From positions 1 to 52,590 of the forward strand of contig JAIOPD010000119.1 in assembly GCA_021414115.1 (NCBI GenBank): DNA of 52,590 nt, read 5' to 3'. The DNA is from Planctomycetia bacterium. Lineage in GTDB: Bacteria > Planctomycetota > Planctomycetia > Pirellulales > UBA1268. Position 1 is the first letter of the stretch. Each line of letters opens with the position of its first letter. This document shows, piece by piece, positions 43,626-52,432 of the stretch. Made by a program: the position numbers and the translations under genes. Below the pieces are notes generated by a model, which did no database searches, was not told the DNA's origin, and was given only the letters and a program-made list of their open reading frames with translations.

Positions 43626-45062
43626 ATGAACGACAACGACTCATCTGGTCTCTTCTCCGCCCGAGCGCGATGGATCTCCCGCCGCTGGTTTTTCGGCGAG
43701 TGCGGGGTGGGGTTGGCCGGCATCGCCGCCGGAGCGCTCGCGGCCCGCGAAGGGGTGGCCGGCGCGTCGGCGGCTTCTCCCCTGGCGGTGCGGCAGCCAC
43801 ACTACGCCCCCAAGGCGAAGCGCGTGGTCTACATGTTTCAGGCCGGCGCCCCGAGTCAACTCGAGTTATTCGACTGGAAACCGGAACTGGCCAAGCGCGA
43901 CGGCACACTCCCGCCGGCCGATCTCTTGAAGGGCTACCGAGCCGCGTTCATCAACCCGAATTCCGCCCTCCTCGGCCCCAAGTTCAAGTTCCAGCCCTAC
44001 GGCAAGGCGGGCATCGAGATGAGCGAACTCGTGCCGCACATCGGCCAGATAGCCGACGAGCTCTGTGTGATCCGCTCGATGCACACCGATGCGGTCAATC
44101 ACGCCCCGGCACAGATCCTGATGAACACCGGCTCGCAGCAGTTTGGCCGGCCGAGCTTCGGCGCCTGGACGCTCTATGGACTCGGCAGCGAGGCCGAGGA
44201 TCTGCCGGGGTTCGTCGTGCTCACCAGCGCAAGGGGCACCAGCGGCGGCGCGAGCAACTACGGCTCGGGTTTTCTGCCGACTTCGTATGGCGGCATCCCG
44301 CTGCGAGGCACCGGCGATCCGGTGCTCTACCTCACGAATCCGCGTGGAGTCGATCGGCAGGCCCAGCGCGAGTCGCTCGACACGCTCGGGCGGCTCAACG
44401 CGAGGTCCGTTGCCCGATTCGGTGATCCAGAGACAGCCGCGAGGATCGAGGCCTACGAGATGGCCTACAAACTCCAGGCAAGCGCGCCTGAACTGATGAA
44501 CCTCGCCGACGAGCCGAAGGAAACTCTCGCCCGCTACGGCATGACCGACCCAAACCAGCCGGGCTACGCCCGTAATTGCCTGCTCGCTCGGCGGTTACTG
44601 GAGCGAGGCGTCCGGTTTGTTCAGCTCTTCCACGAAGCCTGGGACCAGCACGACGATCTTGTGAAGAGCGTCCGAAAAAACTGCACCGACACGCAACAGG
44701 CCTCGGCGGCCCTCGTCATGGACCTGAAGGACCGCGGTCTCCTCGACGACACGATCGTGATCTGGGGGGGCGAGTTCGGTCGCACGCCGATGGTGCAGGG
44801 CGGCAACGACGGACGCGATCACCACAATCGCTCATTCACGATGTGGCTGGCCGGTGGCGGCGTCAAGAAGGGGCACGTGCACGGCAAGACCGACGACTTC
44901 GGGTTCAATGTCGTCGCAGATCCTGTCCACGTGCACGATCTCAACGCCACGCTCCTCCATCTGCTCGGCTTCGAGCACACGCGGCTGACCTACCGCTTCC
45001 AGGGCCGCGACTACAGGCTCACCGACGTGCATGGAAACCTGGTGAAAGGCATTCTCGCCTGA
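43626..45062 (+). CDS. DUF1501 secreted protein, partner of the mutarotase-cytochrome fusion
   Basis: 478 residues from the ATG at 43626, 23 bases after the fusion gene. A Tat-like signal ([20 protein letters not shown]) is followed by the DUF1501 pattern: [20 protein letters not shown] near residue 62, [40 protein letters not shown], and [18 protein letters not shown] with [19 protein letters not shown]. It is clearly a paralogue of the protein at 19.5-20.9 kb but has its own insertions. Third gene of a probable unit sialidase, fusion, DUF1501. It converges on the lyase gene with 51 bases between stops. Confidence 0.93.
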   Translation: MNDNDSSGLFSARARWISRRWFFGECGVGLAGIAAGALAAREGVAGASAASPLAVRQPHYAPKAKRVVYMFQAGAPSQLELFDWKPELAKRDGTLPPADLLKGYRAAFINPNSALLGPKFKFQPYGKAGIEMSELVPHIGQIADELCVIRSMHTDAVNHAPAQILMNTGSQQFGRPSFGAWTLYGLGSEAEDLPGFVVLTSARGTSGGASNYGSGFLPTSYGGIPLRGTGDPVLYLTNPRGVDRQAQRESLDTLGRLNARSVARFGDPETAARIEAYEMAYKLQASAPELMNLADEPKETLARYGMTDPNQPGYARNCLLARRLLERGVRFVQLFHEAWDQHDDLVKSVRKNCTDTQQASAALVMDLKDRGLLDDTIVIWGGEFGRTPMVQGGNDGRDHHNRSFTMWLAGGGVKKGHVHGKTDDFGFNVVADPVHVHDLNATLLHLLGFEHTRLTYRFQGRDYRLTDVHGNLVKGILA

Positions 45063-45113
45063 CGACGACCGCTTCCGCATCGGCGCTTGCCTCGCTGCGC
45101 CGAATGGGGAGCG

Positions 45114-46046
45114 TCAGGCCGCGGCAGGCGCCGGACGCGTTCCGACCCATTCGAAGAATCCGATTGCGTCGAGGGCAGCGCGGAGCTGATCGTGCTGCGA
45201 TGTACTCAATCGGGGTAACGGCGGCCGGCACTCGCCGCACGACACGCCAAGCATGCCGAGAACCGCCTTCACGGCAGGGTGAAACGGAAACCGCATCAAT
45301 ACGCGGATCATTGCAATCGCGCGAAGTTGCTCCCGGCGGGCCGCCTCGAGGTCGCCCGCGTCGAAGGCGTCGATCACGCGCCGGTAGAGCGGCGTGGCGA
45401 TGTTGAACGTGGAGCCGACGGCAGCGCGGGCGCCGAGCGCCAGAGCGGGGAGGAGCAGTTCGTCGTAGCCAGAGAGCATCTCGAATCGTCCTCCGTCGAG
45501 CGCCAGGCACTCCTGGTATTCGTGGAGCGTATGAGCTGTATATTTCGCGCCCGCAAAGCTGGGGATGCGGTCGCCGGCCTTCCGCAACACTTCCGTCAGG
45601 TCGATGCCGACGCCCGTCATCACCGGAATGTGGTAGTAGTAGAAGGGCAGGTGGGGGGCGGCTGCCGTGATCACCTGACAGCACTCGACGACGGTGTCGG
45701 CGTCACGGATCGGAAAATAGCAGGGGGGCATCGCGGAAATGGCGTCTGCCCCGATGGATGCCGCGTGAGTGGCAAGATCAGCAGCCTCGACAAGTGAATC
45801 ATGCCCGACATGCACGATCACGGGCACCCTTCCCGTCGCACTTGCGACAAACTCGGCAGCCACCCGCTTGCGTTCAGAGGAAGAAAGCGACACCCCCTCC
45901 CCCGTGCTACCGCACACATAGAAGCCGTCCGCGCCGGCGGCAAGTAGCCACTCCGTGAGCGGCTTCACCGCGTCGAGATCGACCGTTCCATCCGGGCTGA
46001 GCGGCGTGTACGTCGCTGGAATCAGCCCCTGCAAGCGTTGTGGCAT
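45114..46046 (-). CDS. N-acetylneuraminate lyase-like class I aldolase (DHDPS/NAL family)
   Basis: 310 residues, cytoplasmic TIM barrel. It has the family's GSTGEG at 46-51 (Ser47/Thr48 contact the pyruvate carboxylate), the catalytic tyrosine in YYYHIPVMTGV (Tyr138) and the Schiff-base lysine Lys168 in FAGAKYTAHTLHEY. The YYYHIP-x-x-TGV form and the later GYDELLLPALALGARAAVGS are closer to animal-type N-acetylneuraminate lyases than to DHDPS, which usually has YNxP. It would split sialic acid into pyruvate and N-acetylmannosamine. Divergent from the MFS permease, with promoters in 46047-46153. Other sugar-acid aldolases of this family cannot be excluded. Confidence 0.85.
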   Translation of the reverse strand: MPQRLQGLIPATYTPLSPDGTVDLDAVKPLTEWLLAAGADGFYVCGSTGEGVSLSSSERKRVAAEFVASATGRVPVIVHVGHDSLVEAADLATHAASIGADAISAMPPCYFPIRDADTVVECCQVITAAAPHLPFYYYHIPVMTGVGIDLTEVLRKAGDRIPSFAGAKYTAHTLHEYQECLALDGGRFEMLSGYDELLLPALALGARAAVGSTFNIATPLYRRVIDAFDAGDLEAARREQLRAIAMIRVLMRFPFHPAVKAVLGMLGVSCGECRPPLPRLSTSQHDQLRAALDAIGFFEWVGTRPAPAAA

Positions 46047-46097
46047 GTGAAGGTTTATCGAAGATCTGGGAGGTGGTACGATGCCGTCACTCCCAAT

Positions 46098-46126
46098 GGT
46101 ATATCAGAAGAGGATTGGGCTTCCAG
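46098..46126 (-). promoter_or_regulatory. Promoter of the lyase gene
   Basis: Minus strand: CTGGAA (46121-46126), 17 bases, TATACC (46098-46103) preceded by TGA. The -10 region CTGATATACC resembles those at 36.55 and 38.18 kb. The -35 is weak, so an activator may be needed. It also lies upstream of the divergent permease gene. Confidence 0.5.
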
Positions 46127-46153
46127 ATGGTTCCCCGCTGAGCCGTAAGCACT

Positions 46154-47377
46154 ATGGACGAGTCCGGCGCGAAACGGGCCATGCGCATCGCCTGGCTGAT
46201 GGTGGCGATTCTCCTGCCCGTGGCGCTTCTCAACTACCTTGACCGGCAGATGCTCGCGGCGATGAAGTCATCGATGATGGCCGATATTGCGGATATCGAC
46301 ACCAGGGCCAACTGGGGGCTCGTGCTCGGATCATTCAAGTGGGTCTACGCACTGTTCAGTCCGCTAGGCGGCTACGTAGCGGATCGCTTCAGTCGGCGGC
46401 ACGTGATCACGGCGAGTTTGCTGGTCTGGTCAGCGGTCACTTGGTGGACAGGCGCCGTTGACACCTTCGCCGAATTGGTTGCCGCCCGGGCGATCATGGG
46501 CGTGAGCGAAGCGTTCTATATTCCGGCAGCGCTCGCGATGATCACCGACTTTCATCGCGGTCCGACGCGGTCTCGAGCCGTCGGGATGCACCAGATGGGA
46601 ATCTATGCCGGCATCATCATCGGCGGATTCTCAGGCTACGTAGCAGACGACCCCGCCATCGGCTGGCGGAATGCGTTCGTGGCCTGCGGTCTGGCCGGGA
46701 TCGCCTACGCCGTGCCGCTGTTCCTTCTCCTCCGGAACCCGACACGAGCCGAGGTGGACGATTGCCGCCCTTCGTTTGCGGCCGCGGCGACGGAATGCTT
46801 CACCAACACCGGTTTTCTCTTGATGCTGCTCTACTTCACGCTGCCTGGAGTGGCTGGATGGGTCGTGAAGGACTGGATGCCCGATATCCTCAAGGAGAGG
46901 TTCGCTCTCGGGCAGGGAAAGGCCGGCGTCACGGCAGTTCTCTATGTGCAGGCTGCCTCGATCATCGGCGTGCTCGTCGGCGGCTGGCTCGCCGACATTC
47001 TGATGCGAAAGACCATCCGTGGGCGAATTCTGACGAGTGCCCTGGGAATGAGTTTCTTTCTCCCGGCGCTGTTCGGCGTGGGTAACGCCAGCACGCTGTC
47101 TATCGCCGTCGCTTGCCTCGTGCTCTACGGCCTCGGTTGGGGCTTCTTCGACTGCAACAACATGCCGATCCTCTGCCAGGTGGTGCGGCCGCGGCTGCGA
47201 GCGACGGCCTATGGCTTCATGAACATGGTGAGTATCTCGGTCGGCGGCATGGCAGACTGGGGCTTCGGCGCGCTCCGCGACATGGAGGTGCCGCTGAGCC
47301 TCATTTTCGGTGCCTTCGGAGCCCTTGCGATCCTCTCCGTCGTCGTCGTCCTCATGATTCGCCCGCAGCATCTTTGA
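46154..47377 (+). CDS. MFS transporter, probable sugar-acid/sialic-acid permease
   Basis: 407 residues with about 12 membrane helices. The opening ILLPVALLNYLDRQMLAAMK has the NYLDR pattern of the anion:cation symporter and related sugar-acid MFS groups. The loop 2-3 motif is GGYVADRFSRRHVI, and helix 4 contains ARAIMGVSEAFYIPAALAM. No additional domains. Divergent from the lyase gene across a 107-base spacer and followed by the broken regulator. The substrate is inferred from neighbours. Confidence 0.85.
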   Translation: MDESGAKRAMRIAWLMVAILLPVALLNYLDRQMLAAMKSSMMADIADIDTRANWGLVLGSFKWVYALFSPLGGYVADRFSRRHVITASLLVWSAVTWWTGAVDTFAELVAARAIMGVSEAFYIPAALAMITDFHRGPTRSRAVGMHQMGIYAGIIIGGFSGYVADDPAIGWRNAFVACGLAGIAYAVPLFLLLRNPTRAEVDDCRPSFAAAATECFTNTGFLLMLLYFTLPGVAGWVVKDWMPDILKERFALGQGKAGVTAVLYVQAASIIGVLVGGWLADILMRKTIRGRILTSALGMSFFLPALFGVGNASTLSIAVACLVLYGLGWGFFDCNNMPILCQVVRPRLRATAYGFMNMVSISVGGMADWGFGALRDMEVPLSLIFGAFGALAILSVVVVLMIRPQHL

Positions 47378-47454
47378 ATCACCCATCGGCCCGGTTGATC
47401 CTGGACGATCCCCTTCGGGCTACGGCCGCAGCAACTCGAGAAGCAAATCGTTGC

Positions 47455-47602
47455 CTGACGGTTGATGTGCGTATTGGCTGTCGCCGCGGACAAGTTCTCA
47501 CGGCATGCCCGCTGCGTCGAGCCGCTCCTCGATTTCGACGCCGCAGGTGGCCGCCTCGAGAAACTGCACGGAGTTGCCATCTCGCCTCGGCATCGCGCGC
47601 CG
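47455..47602 (-). pseudogene. Remnant of a glycoside hydrolase related to the gene at 29.8-31.1 kb
   Basis: Read on the minus strand from 47593: MPRRDGNSVQFLEAATCGVE, against MPRRNGNSVRFLESLTCADI at residues 291-310 of the intact hydrolase. After a stop and a frame change the segment TANTHIN matches TANVCAYHN of the intact protein. DNA identity is also evident (GCACGGARTTGCC in both). Only about 50 codons survive, and the fragment lies antisense to the 5-prime side of the regulator pseudogene. Confidence 0.7.
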
Positions 47603-47621
47603 CACGGCTCCAGGTAGCCCG

Positions 47622-48380
47622 ACGGCGATAGAGGCTTCGCGGCCCACCGTGGCCCGGGCCATGCAACGGCTTGCCGCCGAGGGATTGATCGATAGGCGCG
47701 CTGGGGCGGGGAGCTTCGTGAAGCGGTCGGCGACCACGGCGATGCAGCTCTTCGGGCTCATCATCCCCGGGCTCGGCGAGAAGGAGCTGATGTAGTCGAT
47801 CTGCGCCCAGATGGCCCGCGAGGCCGAGGCTCGCCATCACACGCTCCTGTGGGGCGACGCCACCGACCTTCCCTCAGACGATCTGGGCAACCGCGCGGTC
47901 GAACTTGCCAAGCGCTACGTGGGCATGCGGGTGGCCGGCGTGTTCTTCGCCCCGGTCGAGTTCGCCTCCGGCAAGGATGCCGTGAATCGGAAGGTGGTCG
48001 AACTCTGCGATGCCAACGGAATTCCCGTTGTGCTGCTCGACCGGGATCTCACCGTCTATCCTCACCGCAGCCGCCGCGACCGCACGTTCGTATGTGCCAA
48101 TGACCTCACCGCGGCCCGCCTCATGCACACGTTCGAGGAGATCAGTGTGTCGGTGCCCGACGACGTGCGCGTCGCCGGTTTCGATGACGTGGCCTACGCC
48201 CACCTGCTCCGTGTGCCGCTCACGAGCGTACGGCAGCCGGCCCAGGCGATCGGCTCCGCCGCCGTGCGGGCGATGTTCGAGAGGCTCGCAGACCCCGCGA
48301 TTCCCGGCCGCGACATCCTCCTGCCCACGACCGTAGTTCTCCGCCGCTCCACATCGCGGCCCCGTACACGCTCGAAGTAA
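47622..48380 (+). pseudogene. Broken GntR-type regulator with LacI-like sensor domain
   Basis: In one frame the sequence reads EASRPTVARAMQRLAAEGLI and RRAGAGSFVK (end of a GntR winged helix), then LFGLIIPGLGEKELM, a TAG stop at 47793-47795, and SICAQMAREAEARHHTLLWG onward in the same frame. The LacI-type sensor continues to DRDLTVYPHRSRRDRTFV, then jumps to CANDLTAARLMHTFEE and VSVPDDVRVAGFDDVAYAHL, so some 80-100 residues (the usual GIDNxxAG to GY region) are missing. The N-terminal part of the DNA-binding domain is replaced by the antisense hydrolase fragment. In-frame stop, internal deletion and lost 5-prime end make it non-functional. Its position suggests that it once controlled the permease/lyase genes. 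Confidence 0.82.
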
Positions 48381-48433
48381 CGGCTCACGCCGCGGTGCGT
48401 CGTACTGCGGGCAACGCTTGCCATTGGACCTTG

Positions 48434-50152
<1,719 letters not shown>

Positions 50153-50325
50153 ACGTTGAATCCTTGCGCTGGTTCCTTGTCATCAAGGCGTGGACGCCGA
50201 CCATCGCATGCTAGCCTGACCAGCGATGCTCCCGCATATGCCGGATCGCAATTGTCTTTACATGACCGGCAGGGCCTCATGAGCCAATGCCCTGCGCCGC
50301 CAGAACGACTTGCGCGTGCGTGATT
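50153..50325. other. Intergenic region upstream of the sulfatase gene
   Basis: 173 bases with no recognisable gene or clear promoter. It separates the sulfatase from the toxin-antitoxin island. Confidence 0.4.
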
Positions 50326-50544
50326 TCACATGCGGTCTGGGTCGAGGTCCGGGCACTCGCCACGATCGTCTTCAGCGATTACTTCGGCAACGAGCTTCGC
50401 GAGCGAATCGGCATGAGTTTCACTGACCCGCCGCCACTCCTGATCCTCTTTCAGTTCGTGAAGCACGAACCTCGCCACAGACTCCTGCTCGCCCTCCGGC
50501 AACTGCCGCAATTTTGCGATCGCATCTTCCAGCAGTTTGATCAT
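50326..50544 (-). CDS. Small acidic antitoxin-like protein
   Basis: 72 residues: MIKLLEDAIAKLRQLPEGEQ, then a helical, acidic body ending DRGECPDLDPDRM. The opening resembles small proteins annotated as antitoxins or prevent-host-death-like partners (I-x-K-x-RxLPExEQ), but no toxin follows on the strand. A possible -10 TATCCT lies 12 bases before the ATG, so the mRNA would be nearly leaderless. An orphan antitoxin at the edge of the toxin-antitoxin island is the best guess. Confidence 0.5.
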   Translation of the reverse strand: MIKLLEDAIAKLRQLPEGEQESVARFVLHELKEDQEWRRVSETHADSLAKLVAEVIAEDDRGECPDLDPDRM

Positions 50545-50700
50545 CGCATGGTGCCTTTAGGATACCGCGGGCGACATCACCACCCGATCCATCGTCATGA
50601 AGCATATGGCCGCTGGTGATTCCCATCAACAATTATGGACGGCCGCGGGCACGACTGCACCCCAGCGACCGCTCGCCACCGGTCGACGCGAAAAGCCCCG

Positions 50701-50985
50701 CTCACACGACACACCGCCGCTATTCACGGCAGTTTTTGGAGCCGTACGTGCCCGGCTGAATCACCAGGATAACCGGCCTACCTCCCATGCCATTCAGACA
50801 AATCTCGACTCGCGGGGGTTTCATGCAAGCACTTCCGATTGGACGCGAACTCACAACGGACGAACCAGGGGCACAGTGCACTGACGTACGTATCAGTTGT
50901 CAAGGTACGCGAGGGCAACGTACCGTCACGCCGACGGTGTTCAGACGGCTGATGGCCAAACGCTCACCGTGTTCAACATCAGTGG
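50701..50985. repeat. Duplicated toxin-antitoxin unit, copy 1 (internally deleted)
   Basis: Three blocks match the second copy: 50701-50768 with 51681-51749, about 50770-50880 with 52298-52410, and about 50904-50985 with 52509-52590. Between them copy 1 lacks roughly 545 and 74 bases. The junctions carry short microhomologies (for example AGG at the second). Confidence 0.85.
50720..50824 (-). pseudogene. Chimeric scar: DUF433 antitoxin start fused to DUF5615 toxin end
   Basis: 34 codons from the ATG at 50824. MKPPRVEICLNGMGGRPVI matches the start of the DUF433 protein at 52351 (MKHPRVEICPDVMGGKPVI). It continues LVIQPGTYGSKNCRE, where LVIQPG is the end of the DUF5615 protein and the remainder is frame-shifted by one missing base. 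It is the product of the large deletion in copy 1. The promoter (TTGACA at 50898-50903, 17 bases, TGCACT) is retained, so a short chimeric peptide could still be transcribed. Confidence 0.8.
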
Positions 50986-51091
50986 CAACAGATATCGACT
51001 CATCACCCGGATTCGGTACGACTACCAGCTCGTGAATATCAGAGTCGTCTTAACGCACGCGGAATATGACAAGGATGCGTGGAAGGAGTGA
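50897..51091 (+). pseudogene. higB: HigB-family toxin, N-terminally shortened
   Basis: 64 codons from a TTG at 50897; the rest reads YRHADGVQTADGQTLTVFNI and ends LTHAEYDKDAWKE, the characteristic end of HigB/RelE-type mRNA interferases. Compared with copy 2, which has HADAEEPLRSWYKTVSGAEW and KSLQDARATYPHADG, about 25 residues of the N-terminal half are deleted and no ATG/GTG start is available. It is therefore probably inactive as a toxin, or a very short variant. The intact antitoxin gene starts 4 bases after its stop. Confidence 0.7.
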
Positions 51092-51095
51092 AGCC

Positions 51096-51518
51096 ATGCG
51101 AGTGATCCAAAATGGTTCACGTGCGAAATTGCCCGGTGCGTTCAGGGACCTGGTCAACATGATGCCCCCGCAGGCAATCATGGACGAGGTGCACTACGAG
51201 AACACCGTCGAGATGATCGACCGACTGATGGCAAGCGGGAAGCTGACGAAGGGCCAAGAGCTCTACATGGAAACGCTCGTCCAGCTCGTTCAGGCGTATG
51301 AGGCGGCTCACCACGCGATCAAGCCGCTCAAAGGCATTGCCGCGCTCCGGCACATCCTCGCAGCCCACCGTATCAACGCTTCAGGTCTAGCCGCGCTGCT
51401 CGGCGTGCATGCGAGCATGGGCTCAAAAATCCTCAACGGAGAACGAGCCCTGACTGTGGCCCACATCAAGCTTTTGGCCTCCAGATTCAAGATCCGCCCC
51501 GACACGTTTCTGGACTGA
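51096..51518 (+). CDS. higA: HigA-family antitoxin (HTH)
   Basis: 140 residues. An N-terminal helical toxin-binding part (YENTVEMIDRLMASGKLTKG; LETLVQL-like METLVQLVQAYEAAH) precedes a Cro/C1-type helix-turn-helix at about 108-140: GLAALLGVHASMGSKILNGE and LLASRFKIRPDTFLD. It neutralises HigB and represses its own operon. The ATG at 51096 has AAGGAG at 51083-51088. The toxin-first order is typical of higBA. The antitoxin looks intact although its toxin is damaged. Confidence 0.88.
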   Translation: MRVIQNGSRAKLPGAFRDLVNMMPPQAIMDEVHYENTVEMIDRLMASGKLTKGQELYMETLVQLVQAYEAAHHAIKPLKGIAALRHILAAHRINASGLAALLGVHASMGSKILNGERALTVAHIKLLASRFKIRPDTFLD

Positions 51519-51703
51519 GCGGATCACGCACGGATATTGCCCGCGCAGCGGCCGTAAGATCGTTATCCGCACCGCTTTGTCAGAGCATTTGCACGCTCTG
51601 CGCGGCGATCGCTCGGCACGGTTCGTAGATTAACGCGGCAGGCCTGCCTTGCTCTTGGCACCTGATCACATCTCGGCCTGCTCACACGACGCACCGCCGC
51701 TAT

Positions 51704-52066
51704 TTACGGCAGTTTTTGGAGCCGTACGTGTCCCGGCTGAATCACCAGGAACGATACCCCGATCCTCTCGCCATGAGTTTCCACTGCCGTGAGCACGGCT
51801 TCAGCCATCGTGATACGCATCGAGGCCGGAAAGCGAACAAGGATGACTCCTGGCGATTGCGGCCTCGCTACAAAGACGTGCCATCCGAAATCCTTGTCTT
51901 CGGTTAGCAGGATGCGTTGGTCCACGTAGGCCTGATCGATGACGGCAGCATCCACCGATTGCTCACCTTCATCGACGACAGCGATGACGTCGTGCCCGGC
52001 TGCTCGTAGCGAGCGGACAATCAGGTAATCGCAACTCTCATCGGCGAGGAAGCGAAGGGAGGGCAT
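51704..52066 (-). CDS. DUF5615 PIN-like toxin
   Basis: 120 residues. PIN-like fold: MPSLRFLADESCDYLIVRSL carries the first acidic residue (LADE), and LLTEDKDFGWHVF near 54-66 the second acidic cluster. RLQKLP ends the protein. DUF5615 proteins are predicted metal-dependent ribonucleases and are usually encoded directly after a DUF433 antitoxin, as here with a 54-base gap. Confidence 0.88.
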   Translation of the reverse strand: MPSLRFLADESCDYLIVRSLRAAGHDVIAVVDEGEQSVDAAVIDQAYVDQRILLTEDKDFGWHVFVARPQSPGVILVRFPASMRITMAEAVLTAVETHGERIGVSFLVIQPGHVRLQKLP

Positions 52067-52120
52067 CTCTTCCTCTTGGGTAGGCGATGGATCGTCTACT
52101 CAAATCCTCCTCACGAGGGC

Positions 52121-52351
52121 TCAGTAGGCAGCTTGAACGACGATTGTTTCGTGCGCGAGCATATCTGCGGCGTACCCAAGCGCTGCCCGAATATCACCCG
52201 GCCGAAGCGTAGGGTATCCGTCATACAACTCAGCTTCGGTCGCCCCCTCGCTCAGTTTGCGGACGATCAACTCGACCGGAATTCGAGTGCCCTCGATCAC
52301 CGGCTTACCTCCCATGACATCTGGACAAATCTCGACTCGCGGGTGTTTCAT
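52121..52351 (-). CDS. DUF433 antitoxin
   Basis: 76 residues from the ATG at 52351: MKHPRVEICPDVMGGKPVIE, then GTRIPVELIVRKLSEGATEA and YPTLRPGDIRAALGYAADML. This is the DUF433 winged-helix pattern, with conserved GTRIPV, partner of DUF5615 toxins. A longer open frame to 52522 lacks family residues and overlaps the divergent HigB gene. Promoter TTGACG, 18 bases, TACACT lies 50 bases upstream. Confidence 0.9.
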   Translation of the reverse strand: MKHPRVEICPDVMGGKPVIEGTRIPVELIVRKLSEGATEAELYDGYPTLRPGDIRAALGYAADMLAHETIVVQAAY

Positions 52352-52402
52352 GGAAGCGCTCCCGGTTGGACGCGAACTCACAACGAACGAACCAGGGAAG
52401 AA

Positions 52403-52432
52403 AGTGTACTGACGTATCGTATTGGTCGTCAA
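52403..52432 (-). promoter_or_regulatory. Promoter of the DUF433/DUF5615 operon, copy 2
   Basis: Minus strand TTGACG (52427-52432), 18 bases, TACACT (52403-52408). The equivalent in copy 1 is TTGACA, 17 bases, TGCACT. The element overlaps the 5-prime end of the divergent HigB gene, so the two operons could be co-regulated. Confidence 0.55.

Noticed and set aside
47498-47764. Minus-strand open frame in the regulator pseudogene region
   Set aside because: Only its C-terminal 25 codons have similarity, to a glycoside hydrolase; the rest is antisense regulator sequence. It is recorded as a remnant, not a gene.
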